The notes beneath the pieces were generated by a model. It ran no database searches. It saw only the letters and a program-made list of their open reading frames with translations, and was not told the DNA's origin. Position numbers and translations under genes: made by a program. A stretch of 64,000 bases of DNA, taken from positions 20,257,001 through 20,321,000 of the forward strand of contig CM073558.1 of NCBI GenBank assembly GCA_037074615.1, read 5' to 3'. Origin of the DNA: Leucaena leucocephala. Taxonomy: Eukaryota; Streptophyta; Magnoliopsida; Fabales; Fabaceae. Positions 33,671 through 46,223 of this stretch are shown here, piece after piece (positions within the stretch are counted from its first letter, which is position 1; each line of letters opens with the position of its first letter).

Positions 33671-36600
33671 CTAATCACCTAACGTTTGTTCATTAATTTG
33701 TCCCTTTGCTCTATCACGAAAATCGATCAACTCGGCATTGCTGGGATCGAGACAAAGGGCAGCTTCACAGTCTCTTGGGGCGGAAACGAAATCATTCATT
33801 GATTCATAAAACGCGGCTCGAAGATGTAACAGTTGAACATCTGGCTTGAATCTAATGGCCCTTGTAAGCTCAGCTATTGCTTCAGCTTCTTTGTGATCAT
33901 CCATCAAAGCTGGAAGTGAAAATTCTCCATGTCAAAACTTAAGTAATTGGGAGTTTTTGAGGAGGAGGAGGAAGAAGAAGAACAGAACCCATTGTATGTT
34001 GGGAATTTACCTGCTGCCCTATATCTGTATGGATATGTCCTTAGAGGATCCAACTCTGTTGCCATGCTAAGATCATGCTCAGCCATGTCACGTTCACAAT
34101 ATTCTGCACGTTTCTCATAAGCTGATGCATTATTCTGAGCCTTTTCTATAAGCTTTGTCATCTCATCATACGCGTCTTTGCGTTGATTCTTTAGATGATA
34201 CACGCGTGCGAGACCCTGATGCGCTCGCGTATGCTTGATGTTGAGTGCATTCATATAGCAGTTAGCAGCATTGTCCAGCTTATAACAATCTACGTAGATA
34301 CTTCCTAGATTATTTAGTGCCTATAAAGCAAAGGAGTGCCAGAAAACATATCCAATGGTTTATTAGCATTCAGAACAAGATAATTTGTATAACTCTGAAA
34401 CCATGTGAACGCTCACTTGTCCTTTCCGAAGACCATCTGAAGGGCAACTAAGTGCTTCCTCTAGAACGCGAATAACGTTATTTGCTGTCTCGGCATCGAG
34501 ACTTGAGTCTGCTAAGGCATATGCTTTGAGAAAGAAAGCTTCAAATGATCTTTGGATAGAAATAGACTCCTCAGCCTTTGCCAATGCTTCTTCCCTCATA
34601 CCGGTGTCATACAATATCCAACCTTCATAGACTAGCCTTTCGTGCTCAGAATTCGAATAATTTCTAGCCAGCCGCAGGCTACGCATAGCCTCCTTTGGAC
34701 AGTTTAACCTTAAGACAGACCACTTCACAGTTAAGAAGAGAGCCCAAGACAGAACACTTCACAGTTAAAGCTATAACTGAATTAAGTTTAAGGATTTCAC
34801 TTACCTTAGCAGAAGGAGAGATTGGCGAAAACGTAGAAGACTTTTTCCAGGGTCATTTTCTAACATATGGTGTACAACAGCCAGGGAACCAATGTCATCA
34901 ACAGAGGACCATCTGTCATATAATTGCATCCAGCATTCAGCCTGATTCAACGGCTGAACTACAGGGCGAAGGAGTTCTATCAATTCGTCAGCCGGCATCC
35001 TTCCGAAGAACATCATGAAATTAGGATCCAGTGTCACAAGTGCCTGCACATCTCTTAATGCTCCTTCGTAATCCTTCATAGCAATAAAAAACCAAGCTCT
35101 CAACTCGAGGCAATCGGGAGAAACCTTAAAACTGATTATCTTGTTAATCTCTAAAATGGCAGCTTCAATCTTGTTCTCATCCAGCAAAGAGACAGCTCTA
35201 TATTTGTATGGAAATGAAAGAGTTGGATCTAATTCAGTCGCAGATAACAAGTCCATAAATTTTTCCCTCCCTATACAATACAAAGACCTTTCCTGATACA
35301 TCCAACCAACAGGTTTACAATCAGAGATAAGAGAATTCATCATCTTAAACGCCGTGTACTTGTGTCCACGCTTATACTTCCCCCTCGCAGCGCCCACTAA
35401 CGAATAAATATGTCCCGCCCCGGCAGCCGCCTCGAACCAACACTGCGCATCTTTATACTCTTCTCTCCCAAGCATAACAACACCTAATTGGTGAAATGCA
35501 AGTTGTTTTTGCCATCCTTCTGCTGCACATTCCCCTAATCTCTCCAACAGCATCACAGTTGTGTTAGATTTCATCTCTTCCTCCATAGAAATCTGACTTA
35601 AGAAATAATATAACAAAAACGATGCATGGCCTGTTATAGCTAATCTATCTCTACCCTCTTGGCTACAAAATATTCTTGTAACATTTGGACTGTGAATTGT
35701 ACATGGAAGCTCTCTTAAGATCACCTGCAAGCAAGCTGCAACTAGAATATGCGCCGTCTCCTCCAATCCATATTCAATCAACGACATTGCTTCTTCCATG
35801 TCAGAAACCAGAGATGCTAAATAAACATCGCAAGCAGATTTCATCTCCTCACAACAAAATCTGTTTGCAAATGATAGAAGCTCAAGAACAATATGAGGAG
35901 GAAATTGACTCAATCTTTTTGTTCTACTATATATCTCAGCAGCTGTCATTGCATCTACAGAAATCCCATTCTGCGTGAAATTTATCTTCTCTCTCCTTGA
36001 TTCAATGAAACCACCAAATAACAAAGTTTTGAAGGGTATAGAGAGGGAAGAGATATTGCGTCGTTTACATCTAATTTCATCGTCCCCTATGATAAATGAC
36101 ATATCGCCATCTTGTTCATCTTCTTCGGAAGTTGAGCATTCCTCATCGTCCATTATGCTTATATCATCAGCTTCGTCTCCAGGAGTACGATAACAAATAC
36201 AAGGTTTATATACCGATTCTGGGTCATAGCCTGCTAGTAAATTAGCCGCAGGACATTCAATATTTCGTCCGCAACAATACATCGACGACGATCCAATAAG
36301 CTCGTCTTCTTTCCTCTCATATCTTAGCCATGAAGTAAGAACAACCTTGGAATGCACATCAATCGCATGTTGTCTAGCCGACCGAAGGCTCTGCCGGATC
36401 AACTTAGGATCCGAGAAGCCACGAAAAAGTGTGCATTGCTCCAAATACAAGTTAGATTTCTCCAAATCGGGGCAACTTTCAATTCTACGATAAATATCCG
36501 CAAGTGTTTCGACGAAATCAACGGGTTTGAGAGAGGGTTCAATCTGAGGTTCAACCTGATCAGCCTTGGGAAGGCCATATGGAAGAAGATTATCAGCAAC

Positions 36601-36768
36601 AAAGTCGTTTGCTTTCGCTTCTGGAATTTGTGATTTCCGCATGGATTTGCTCCGCGTGCAGTGGGTTTTGATTTGATCTTGGGATGGGTTGAAAGGAAAT
36701 ACTTGATGACTCTTACACCCATCCATGATCTTCAAACTACGCATTGTGGCAAATATATTATGCTGCAT
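33671..36768 (-). CDS. ETO1: ETO1-like BTB-TPR protein (ethylene overproducer family)
   Basis: Proteins of this family are adaptors of CUL3 ubiquitin ligases that bind type-2 ACC synthases and lead them to degradation, so they limit ethylene production in the cytosol. Model: complement of 34805-36768, 34417-34708, 34011-34320, 33671-33909. All introns are GT-AG and about 100 bp. The exons sum to 2,805 nt (934 aa), close to the roughly 950 aa known for ETO1. The start MQHNIFATMRSLK resembles the family N-terminus. A BTB domain lies at about 215-325 (MSFIIGDDEIRC, INFTQNGISVDAM, RTKRLSQFPPHIVLELLSFA). TPR-type helices fill about 430-934, including RLVYEGWILYDTG, AEESISIQRSFEAFFLKAYA, NASAYEKRAEYC and YRYRAA. 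ETO1 or an EOL paralogue cannot be told apart here; the longer N-terminus favours ETO1. Confidence 0.93.
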
Positions 36769-39700
36769 CTTTCTTATATTCTCGTGATCAAGGATAAGTT
36801 AAGGGTTCCAACACTGAATAAAATAAAAAATATCTACAATTAACACATTCAGAGAAAAATATGGAAAAGAAAATTTACCTAAGGATTTAAAATTGGCCGT
36901 GCAAACACCGTTGGGTTAATAAGATGATCAGAGGAGAGATGATGGAAATTCGACGGTGTGCACGCAAAATTTCAGTGTACAAAAAGTTGGATCCCTCCGA
37001 GAGGTTCTTTTTCTCTCCCCCTCTAAGAAATTGGAGAGAAAGAGGAAACGCACAAATGGAGAGGGAAATTTGACCAAATTAGACGTTGAGGTGGAGAATT
37101 GAAGATGGGTACTGGCCGTTTCAACTGCCATTGTTGTCGTCGTCTCATGACAATCTATAAAAGCTTGCAGCTTGATATCTAAATATATATGAAATTTTCC
37201 ATTTTGATTGATGGGGTTTGCTATTTCTAAAGTGTTATTATTAATATTGGAGTCTCCAGTATATATCTTCTATCTCTGGAAATGAAATTTACTGAGAGGA
37301 AGACAGAAAGAGAGCTTGCAGAGTTCTCTCTCTATGATTGCAACTCCGCTATTTGAAGGGGAGACTGATGCTGTGTGTGCATGAGACAGAATTCCTTACG
37401 TCAAGTCACAAAAGCAAAATACTTAAAAAAAATCTTTATACAATAATATTTACATAAAAGACTATAGAATAAAACTTATAATTATATTATAATTATTTTA
37501 AAGGGAAAAAATGGATTAATTGTCTAAAATAACTTGGTTAAAAGAAATAACCTTAACATTGCCTCAACGTTTAATTAAACGTATAGGAACATTTAATCAA
37601 ACGTAGCACGTAGCGTTTCATTACCAAGCAATCAGCAAAATCTTGATCATGGCATTAAAATCTAGAGATAATTATCATGAGCCCTTAGGATAAAAACTAT
37701 AATCATCATATATAAAAAAATTAATCACCAAAAAATCTCATGATAAGTGAGCAATATGCGACCTGTTATTATTTTATATATTATAACTTATTATTGCATA
37801 TTGATTACATGAGATTTTTTTGTGATTATATCCCTTTCTTATGACCCTATAAAGATTTCTCCTAAAATATAACCCAAGTCGACAATGAACTACTCTCTTG
37901 ATCAGTCTGTTCAAAAATTTTGAATGAGGCACCTAATTTAGATTTTATATGTTTTGCTTCCCTTGTTATTGTTATGTATGAAATGATATTGTTTAATTTT
38001 TTAAAAAAATAACAGTATATCATATTTATATTTTAGTAACTTTGTTTTATTAGTTGATGTGTGGTTTATAGATAAATAAAATTATATTAATTTGTGAATT
38101 AATACCTTTTTATTTATATGTTATTCTTTTCAATATTATATATAAATATTTTATATATTTTAATTAAATAATATTATTTTAATCATGATTAACTGTAATC
38201 TATTCAATCCAATACTTGATTTTGATATTATATTCAACTTCTGGTTAATGTCAATCGCCAGATCTGTTTCCTCCTGCTCGCCCCCACATATATAAGATAT
38301 ACTGGTTATTCGGTTGGGGCTGTACATATAGTAGCGAATGTACTCACATTCTTAAATGGTCACCAACATTTTGAATCTCAGGCACAAAATTCCGAAGCAT
38401 ATGCTTATCTATAATCAATCATATATAAATATATATAAAGCAAACATGTATACCACAAGATTAGTGATTAAAGGTATATAATGTTAAAGAAAAACCTATT
38501 TAATTGATTTATAAGATATTTTGATAGAAAGACAATCTTAATATATATATCTAATATGGCATTAAAAGCCATTCAATCGACATAAAAAAAATAAAAATTA
38601 TAGACTTGAAGTTTTATAGATAAAAAAATAGTATAAATTTAGGCAAAAGAAAAAAAATAAAGATTGGAGACTTGTGACATATGAGACTAAACATACACAC
38701 AAAAAAAAGGAAAAGAAACTAGCAGAGAAAATATTATAATATAAAAAAAAAAGAGAAGATATCTCACGTGGATTAAGTAAATAAATGATTAAAAATATAT
38801 AATATTAAAAAAAATTATCAAATTGACTGTCTGTATAAAAAGAATCCTAATATATACTTTTAATCTTAAAATTTAACATGGAAGAAAAGAAACGGTGAAA
38901 ATCATGCCTTGCGACCTACGTAACACATAAATTCAAAAAAAAAAAATGCCCCTTCCTTATTCATGAAATTAAATTGTTGATAAAATCTTGAATCAAGTTC
39001 TGTAAAATAATGATTTTTTAAAATACAAAATCACGCGCATGTCTCTGCAATGATGGATGGGTTTAGCAAGTACCGAGGGAAGAATGACTTTGCCAAGACA
39101 CGATGTTGACGTGGCCATGAAGCGAAAGGCATTCGCAACTTTGGGATCATCCCTTGCGCCTTGAATTTCAACTATGATGAGGTACGCTAGCTACTTTTTC
39201 CTCCTTCTTTCCTTATGATTTCCTTCTTATACTCCTAAAGAATATTAGTGGATTACTCAATTAATGAATAGTTAATAATATGTTAAATGAAACATAAATA
39301 AAGACTTATAACATTTGAAAAAAAAGAAGAAGAAGGACAAGGGCTATTATTGTCATAGAATTTGGCTTCCTAAGAAAGCATCATTTTGATGGAAAGGAGA
39401 AGAAAAGGAAAGATGAGAAGCAGATAGTTGGTGGAAAGTTAATTATAGGTCATGTCTGATTAGAAAATACAAAAATAAGGACCATATATTTCTTTGAATA
39501 TTATGATTTTAACAGAAAAATATTTAGATACTCTAATTATCTCATGTATACTATAATTAATTAAAATATAATAACTCATTTGATTTAAATTATAGTTAGA
39601 ACCTTCTAATTTTTTTTATATTATTTACTTTATCATATTATTAGGCATCTAATTTTAAGATTTATAGTTATCTTAGTATAGATTTTTTTTAAAAAAAAAA

Positions 39701-39999
39701 ATTGAATTTAAGACTTAAAAAAATCTAACAGAATTTACATTACTAAACTAACTATATTGTTACTCTCAAATTTTTTGAGTAAGAGAAAAATCCTTAACGA
39801 TTAGAATAATTGTTATCAATAAATGACAAATAATATATTTTAATTGGTTATAGTGAATTATAAGTATGAGTATTTTTCAGTTTTGACCCACAATATTGGA
39901 AATGTTGTTGGGGCTTGAAAAATTCTAGGACTTGAGAGATATATAATTCAAGAATTAAAACGTTATTATTATTATTTCAAAATGAATGATATATGGGTG
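36769..39999. other. ETO1-like upstream region and intergenic DNA
   Basis: The first few hundred bases after 36,769 belong to the leader and promoter of the ETO1-like gene; a CT/GA-rich stretch lies near 37,000-37,060 and 37,290-37,340. No clear TATA box was chosen, and a leader intron is possible. From 37,400 to 39,999 the DNA is AT-rich with no recognisable gene or repeat. Confidence 0.45.
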
Positions 40000-40720
40000 A
40001 CAGGTGAGGGTAAGGGTGAGCAATTAGCTCATAGTCAGTGGGCCTGCCCGCAATCCGATACTGTTTGAGCCTGCTTAAACCTGCCCAAAATAGGCCTGTA
40101 ACAGGCGGACTTAAAATTGGCTCAAACAATAAATTATATGGGCGGGCTATGGGCTGACCATTGGGCAACCCGTAGCCCGCCCATATATTTTTTTATTAAT
40201 TTATTATATTATATTTATTTAAATTTATTTTTATTACATACTAATATACTTTTTTAAATTTATTTTGTAGAGGTATGGGTAATTATATCTACAATCATCA
40301 CAAGTAAATATAATGTAGATTATGTATAATCATAATCCAATTGAATAATTAAGATTATGAATGATTATATTATGTAAGTATTGTGGACTGTGTGGTTATA
40401 AATTTGTAGCTATTATTATGATATTTTATTTTCTAATTTTAAGATGAACAATCATATTATGTATGTAATATTATTGTTTTATTTTTATTGTTATTATAAC
40501 TTCAAATGGGTTTAAATAAAAAAAATATTTTTATTTTTTTATAAACGGGCTACCCATACCCATTAGAACTCAAATGGGTTCAGCCCAACCCGTTTAATAT
40601 GGGCTTAAACGGGCTGAGGTATGGGCATAGGTTAGCCCGTGCCCATAAAAAAAATCAATGGGCGGGACACGGGCTAACCATCGGACTAGCCCGCCCCGCC
40701 CATGCTCAGCCTGTGAGGGC
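40000..40720. mobile_element. Non-autonomous DNA element rich in GGGCGGGC motifs
   Basis: GC-rich ends full of GGGC and GCCC words (CAACCCGTAGCCCGCCC near 40,166; GGCTAACCATCGGACTAGCC near 40,672) enclose an AT-rich centre. Motifs in the left and right arms are partly inverse to each other, as in hAT-like MITEs of plants. No transposase and no clear 8-bp target-site duplication were found, so class and limits are tentative. Two minus-strand frames through it come from base composition. Confidence 0.45.
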
Positions 40721-41311
40721 ACGTGTTGCTGATAAATGATAAGGATATGGCGTGGAGTCAACATGTGTACGTCCAAGTAACTCCTTACGCGTCAGTAATA
40801 AGTCCTATTATTACTCCTAGTCCTTCTCTTTAGATTTCGGCCATAAAATAAAAAAAAGTGGTGCGTTTTAAGAAAATTCAAGGAAAGTTTCCATACGTTT
40901 TGACCGAGACTTGCAGTTGAGACCCAGACGCTGAACTTAGCTAGGGTTTATCTGGGTTCTAACCTCTTCATGTCTTTGAATAAAAATTAATAATAAAAAT
41001 GAATAGCTATTAATGTCTCAATCAGCTGGGGAATAGTAGGACTGGTTGTTAAGTAATTAAACGCCAATTGGGTTTGGATAAAGATTAAACGCGCAAATTA
41101 GAAATGGACAGCAGCGCAACTTTAACTTTAGATTTCGAGTGAAGAAAGAAGTTGAAGGAAAAACGGTGCCCCACACGTTCAATTGAAAAATACAAGCTGC
41201 CGCCTCGTAGCTGGTAGAAAATGCAAAACATGGTGAAGCTTCCTCGAGCTCTTGCCTCCGCCTTGCCTCCTTGTCTGTTCATATTGACTGCACATGGGTC
41301 GTTAAATTAAA

Positions 41312-41358
<47 letters not shown>

Positions 41359-41438
41359 CTTCCTGCTCGTTGTTGCCTGTTATTGTATGCTTCCGACGTT
41401 GAAACACCTAAGCTTCGTACCCAAGTTTTCCTTCTAGA
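40721..41438. other. Upstream region of the NPF pseudogene
   Basis: A block at 40,733-40,815 (GTGGAGTCAAC, then GCGTCAGTAATAA) is similar to 63,441-63,530 near the right end of the window. About 41,255-41,290 resembles the region around the TATA box of the intact NPF gene, but the TATA itself has become TCATATTGACT. A (TA)n tract fills 41,314-41,356. Confidence 0.5.
41314..41356. repeat. (TA)n microsatellite
   Basis: About 21 perfect TA dinucleotides, 80 bp before the inferred start of the NPF pseudogene. Confidence 0.9.
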
Positions 41439-42108
41439 ATGATGACGATCATCAATAGTATCCTGGGAATGTTCCGCAATGGGTTTGTCCTCTCCAAGAC
41501 TCTCATCTTCATCTTCGGTAACATTCATTTCTTTGTCGCCATTCATTAACTAACTTGTTTTACTTTTCTGTTTACATTATATTCTACAATTATTGACTCA
41601 CTTGTTTAATGTTCAGGTATAGTTTTCAGCCATGCATTGGTAAACAGTGTTGTGGACTTTTCGCCTACTTCCTTGGAGATAACAACTATGATCTATGGAA
41701 AGCCACCATGCTCATGAATTTTCTAGATGGCTTACCAGCTGTCTTAAAACTTGCTGTGATACACGTATCAGAGGCTTACACAGGTCGCTTCCAGGCCATT
41801 ATTTTCAGCACCGCATCCTTTACTATGGTTAGTTTGCTGGCTACTGGCTCTAAAGAGATAAACTCATGTTAAGGCTTGTTTTGTTCATGAGACATCACAT
41901 AATTTCATACTTTAAATTATAGTTGTGATTATTTGCTAGTTCCTTAATTATGTATGGTATGGTCTTGAAATACAACATGAGATATGATTAAGTGACTAAA
42001 ATATATAAAATAAAACATCATTTGGGTTGACTCACTTTTGGTGTTATGGACCAGGGATTTTTAAAGGTTATATGTATATTTGTTGCAGAAATGTCAAAGG
42101 GTTGTGGG

Positions 42109-42160
42109 TAGCAGAGTGGTCAGGAGGCGGAAGTTAAAAGCGGTGGCATGTGTTCAAACC
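42109..42160 (+). promoter_or_regulatory. tRNA-like A and B boxes in LTR A
   Basis: TAGCAGAGTGG at 42,109-42,119 fits the Pol III A-box consensus, and GTTCAAACC at 42,152-42,160 fits the B-box, with 32 bp between. This is the spacing of a normal tRNA gene. Acceptor and T stems do not pair well, so it is a tRNA relic or internal promoter, not a tRNA gene. Confidence 0.6.
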
Positions 42161-43161
42161 CTGAGAGTTGCAGAAGGCAAGGTTTTATTTATTTTTTTAG
42201 CGTGTGAAATTACGGAATTACCCCTCCTGTCTTTCCTTCTCACTCGTACCCCCTCCTTCATTTTTCTCTGATTTCAGACTCCGTACTCGCCCTTTCTCTC
42301 TGAATCCGTCTGCGACAGCAGGAGGGTAGCCAGGGGGCACAACGGCGAGACTGCACGCCATCAATGCCGTGTTAGACCTCGCTCCAGCTGGTACCTCTAT
42401 CGTTTTGTTCCATTATCGCCGACCATCATCATTCCCCTTCAGCTATATTAGCTCCCAGCGAGATTCAGTGGGTCACGAGAGTGAGAACAGAGGAACCTTG
42501 CAGAGAAGTCCCCGTCTTTGAGATGTCGCTGGTTTATTGTCACCGTCCCTTGTTATCTGAGTGTTTGACGTTGTCGCTGGGTTGCCCGGTGGTTATGGTG
42601 GCACTGTGTTTCTACTTCTCTGTGGGCAAGCGAAGTGAAAAAGGTTAAGGGAATGTTGGGTCATGGCTGAAGCAGTGGTTTGATATCCGGTAGGTACCCC
42701 TTTTTCCCTCCTTCTGTTGTTACTCTGTAGCCTGCTCATTGGTGACACTGTAGCAAGATCAATTTCCCGTCCCATCCCTTCTGATTCCTTGAGTTAATGG
42801 CTTGTCATTGGCATTTTGGGAGTCGCCCATTACTCATTAGCTTTTCTGGCAATTTTTCCTCTATTTTTAGCAGAAGGCCGTGAGGTGAGTGGAGTGCTAT
42901 TGTCAGGCCTATGAAGGAAAGAAGCTTGGAGGTGGCATAGCTGGTGGCAGGTGGTGAAATCGGCGTTGAAGTAACTATTTTTGGTAAGTTGTGAGCCTTC
43001 CTCTGTGATTGTCGTATGTAGCTTTGGCCTTCCTATGTGATTTTGATGCTACGCATAACTCTGGGGGATGAGTTGTTATGGCCAGGAATTTTATTTGGAT
43101 AAATCAGTGTAATTAAGGAATATATATTATTGTTTGTAGAGAATTTTCAATGGGTGTGAGG

Positions 43162-43213
43162 TAGTCGAGTGGTCACTGTGTCGGAGATTAACCAGCGTAC
43201 CCGCGTTCGACTC
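43162..43213 (+). promoter_or_regulatory. tRNA-like A and B boxes in LTR B
   Basis: TAGTCGAGTGG at 43,162-43,172 and GTTCGACTC at 43,205-43,213, again with exactly 32 bp between. It begins about 88 bp from the LTR start. Sequence between the boxes differs from LTR A while spacing and boxes are kept. Confidence 0.62.
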
Positions 43214-46111
43214 CTGAGTTGTGCTGAATGAGGGTTTTATTTTTTTCTGATGCATGAAATTACCACTTTGCCCTTCGTCCTTTAACTCAAAAATCACCTC
43301 TCCTTTCCGCCATTCCAGTCTGTCGTCGAAGGCTGTGAACAGAGGAAGAGCAGAAGGGGCTTCACGGGTTCTGGGGTCTGGCACTGCGTAGCTGTCGTTG
43401 CCGCCGCCTTGGTGTTGTCCTTCAGCCTGCTGTTGCCTTTATTTAAGAAGTGTGAAGTCGAGAGCGAGGGAGGGATCCAGAGGAGCGTGTCACGGGCGGT
43501 TATTTGGGGGTGTTCGTCGGTTGTTGTAGGAGCATGTCACCGGTAGTTTCTTGGAGTTGTGGTGCCGTTGATGAGCTCTATTGCTTGGTCATCGTCGTGT
43601 GAGTTGTCGTTGCAGTCGTGTGCGTTCTGGTACTGTAGCAAGTCCAGATCCTCAACGCCTTCCCTTTCGTCGTCGCTGAACAGGGTGTGGCAGTGGTCAA
43701 TCGTTGCCATTGTGTCTAATCTGTCATTTTTATAGAGGCCTTGTTTTTGTAAGGCTTTTCTTGCTGCTGATGGATTATCTCCAGTGCCACCGAAGGAAAC
43801 TCTGTTTTTCTTCTTCCCTCAGATTCTTCAATGTGAGGTAAGCTGTCAGGCCCTTTCCTTTCTGGTTGTGGCTGTAAGTTTTGTATGTGTGTGTGGAACA
43901 GAGGAGAAGAAAGGGTGTGTGAATGGTTAGGATGTTGTGTGGATATGGGTACTGTTGTATACTGTTACTGTCGGGTTTTGGGTGCCTTCGGTTGAATAAA
44001 AATGGGCTAGTGAGGATAAGCATTTCTACTGTCTTGAATGATATGTGTATATTGCGTATGTGTGCACTGTGTAAGAATATATATGTAAGAATATATGTGG
44101 TCAATGAAAGAGGAGACAGAAGCATATCATAAATGGACTGATTGGAAAGAATATATATATATATATATATCGCTGTGTGTATACTTATATGAGGCATGAA
44201 TTAGTACTCAGAGGATTCTACTGCTGTCTTGAAGTTTATGTGGTGTGCTGTTTAGGGGAGTTTCATGGCGTATGCATGTATATACATAGATGAATTGGAA
44301 ATTAAGAAGATATAGAATTAAGGAGAGATTAGGACATTGTTGATTGTTGTTCTGTCATTGTTATTTGGTAGCTTTCTGATTTAGTTGAGAAAAGAAAGAA
44401 ATGGGAGAGAGTATGTGCTGTGATTTTGTTTCCGGATGGCTTGTGTGGATATGCGTGGAGTTACTGATTAGAAGAAGGAGAAGTATGTGTGGTTATTTAG
44501 GTTGTGTTACTGGTTGGTGGTTTAGGGCACTGGTTAAGGGAAATTGAGATGTGTGTATGGGTGTTTATGCTTATGTGGGGAAATGTGATCAGAGGCATGC
44601 TGTGGTGGGTTATGTTGGACTGAATGGAAGGAGTATACATATATATATAGACAATTATACTGAGGTTGTGCTGCTATGTGTGTGTGTTCATTGTGTGCAT
44701 TGTATGTGTATTGTAGGTGAGAATGCTAAAAGTTGGGAGCTTGATGTATAAGATTGGTTGATTTCAAAACTGTTGATGAATTGATATTCCTTTTTGTTCT
44801 AGAGTCAGTCGCCAAAACAGAGACCTATTGTATCTGTGTGTGTGGGTGGTTCTGGAGTTAAGATTGAAAGTTGTGATTTTGTATCAATAGCTATTTGATT
44901 TTTCAAAGAGGGGTGAAGAAACTAATTTAATCAATCGGGTTTTTATTTGGTTTTGAAGCTTCAGGTTCTTTGAAATTAGATTTGCTACATTGGGTAGCTT
45001 ATTCTGGGATAATGTAATTAAAGTTAATAAGCTCAGAGTTAAAATGAAAGGAGATTATATATATAAAGTGGTTTGGGTTGGATGATTAATATTGAAAGTT
45101 ATGTTGCTTTTAGCTATGTTAAATTGATTTGTAAATCTGAAAAGTCTTATGTTCATAAGCTCTTAGAGGCCACTAAAGGATGATGAAATGGAATAGAATA
45201 GGAAATCATGAGAATGTACTTTTGTTCCCTGTTTGGGCAGCATAGCTATGTATACATATACCTATTTGCTTGAATCAGATTGTACTGTGTGTGGGAAGTT
45301 AAAGGAGGCATAAGGCAACTTGTATTTATGGGCATAAGATTTGGGGAAATCTCAAAGTTAACTGATGGTTAGGACTTGTTTTTCTAGAACCATAGCTTAT
45401 GGTGAATAATTATGATTGTTGCATATAAGAAATTTGTTTGATTGATGGTTTAGGAGTTATGTATTGAGTCGTTGTAGATTGATAGTAGCGGGTAAGGAAA
45501 TGAAATACTAAGTGAGAGATGTTTATTTCTGTCAAAACTTTGAATAGAAGGTTAATATGCTATTTCGAAATACCAGGGGATTGCAAAGTGAAAGTAATTG
45601 AAGTTGAGCTGAAAAGAGTAACGGGTTAGGAGCTTGGCAGGTGAGTGAATAACGTTCCCTAAAATTTATATTTTCAAATGCATTATCATTTCAAATGATG
45701 ATTTTCACATATGGATTTCAAAAAGCAAATTTTATGAAAGTATGGTTTAAATCGTTAGAAATGACTTTCTTTCGATTGGTTTACAAAAGAATTATGGTTA
45801 TGTATGAAAATGGATGTATAAGCTTTTGAAAAGAGTTTGGCAAAAGTTGCATTGAACTGATGTTATTCATGAAATATATTCTTATGCGAGTTTCATATGA
45901 TTTTATAGTAACTTGATTTTTAATGTACATGCTGGGGTTTTGAAATGCAAAGTGGTTTTTACCAATGGTTATGGCATTAAAATGATTGAGATTATTTCAT
46001 GTGAAATAAACCCCACGCATGATGGAAACGTTTTAGGACGGAATACAGAACGCTGGTTGCTAACAGCAGTACTGTTAGTCCTTGGTGCACCTTGGTTACC
46101 CGAGCTCGACG

Positions 46112-46223
46112 GATATACGTGGGTTTTATACTCGCGACAGATATACGTGGGTTTCATACTCGCGATAGATATACGTGGGTCTTGTACTCGCGACGGATAT
46201 ACGTGGGTCTCGTACTCGCGACG
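46112..46223 (+). repeat. 28-bp tandem repeat, four units, LTR B
   Basis: Four exact 28-bp periods, each holding GATATACGTGGG and TACTCGCGA, with a few transitions between units. A partial, more diverged unit follows (ACGTGAGTCTCGTACTCGCG near 46,251). The high CpG and YACGTR content is notable: the ACGTG core is also that of plant G-box elements. Confidence 0.95.

Noticed and set aside
34695..35018. Plus-strand frames across the ETO1-like gene (also 35,685-36,633)
   Set aside because: They are shadows of the minus-strand coding exons, which match a known family over their whole length.
46112..46223. CRISPR-like array
   Set aside because: Units are directly head-to-tail with no unique spacers, and the DNA is plant nuclear.
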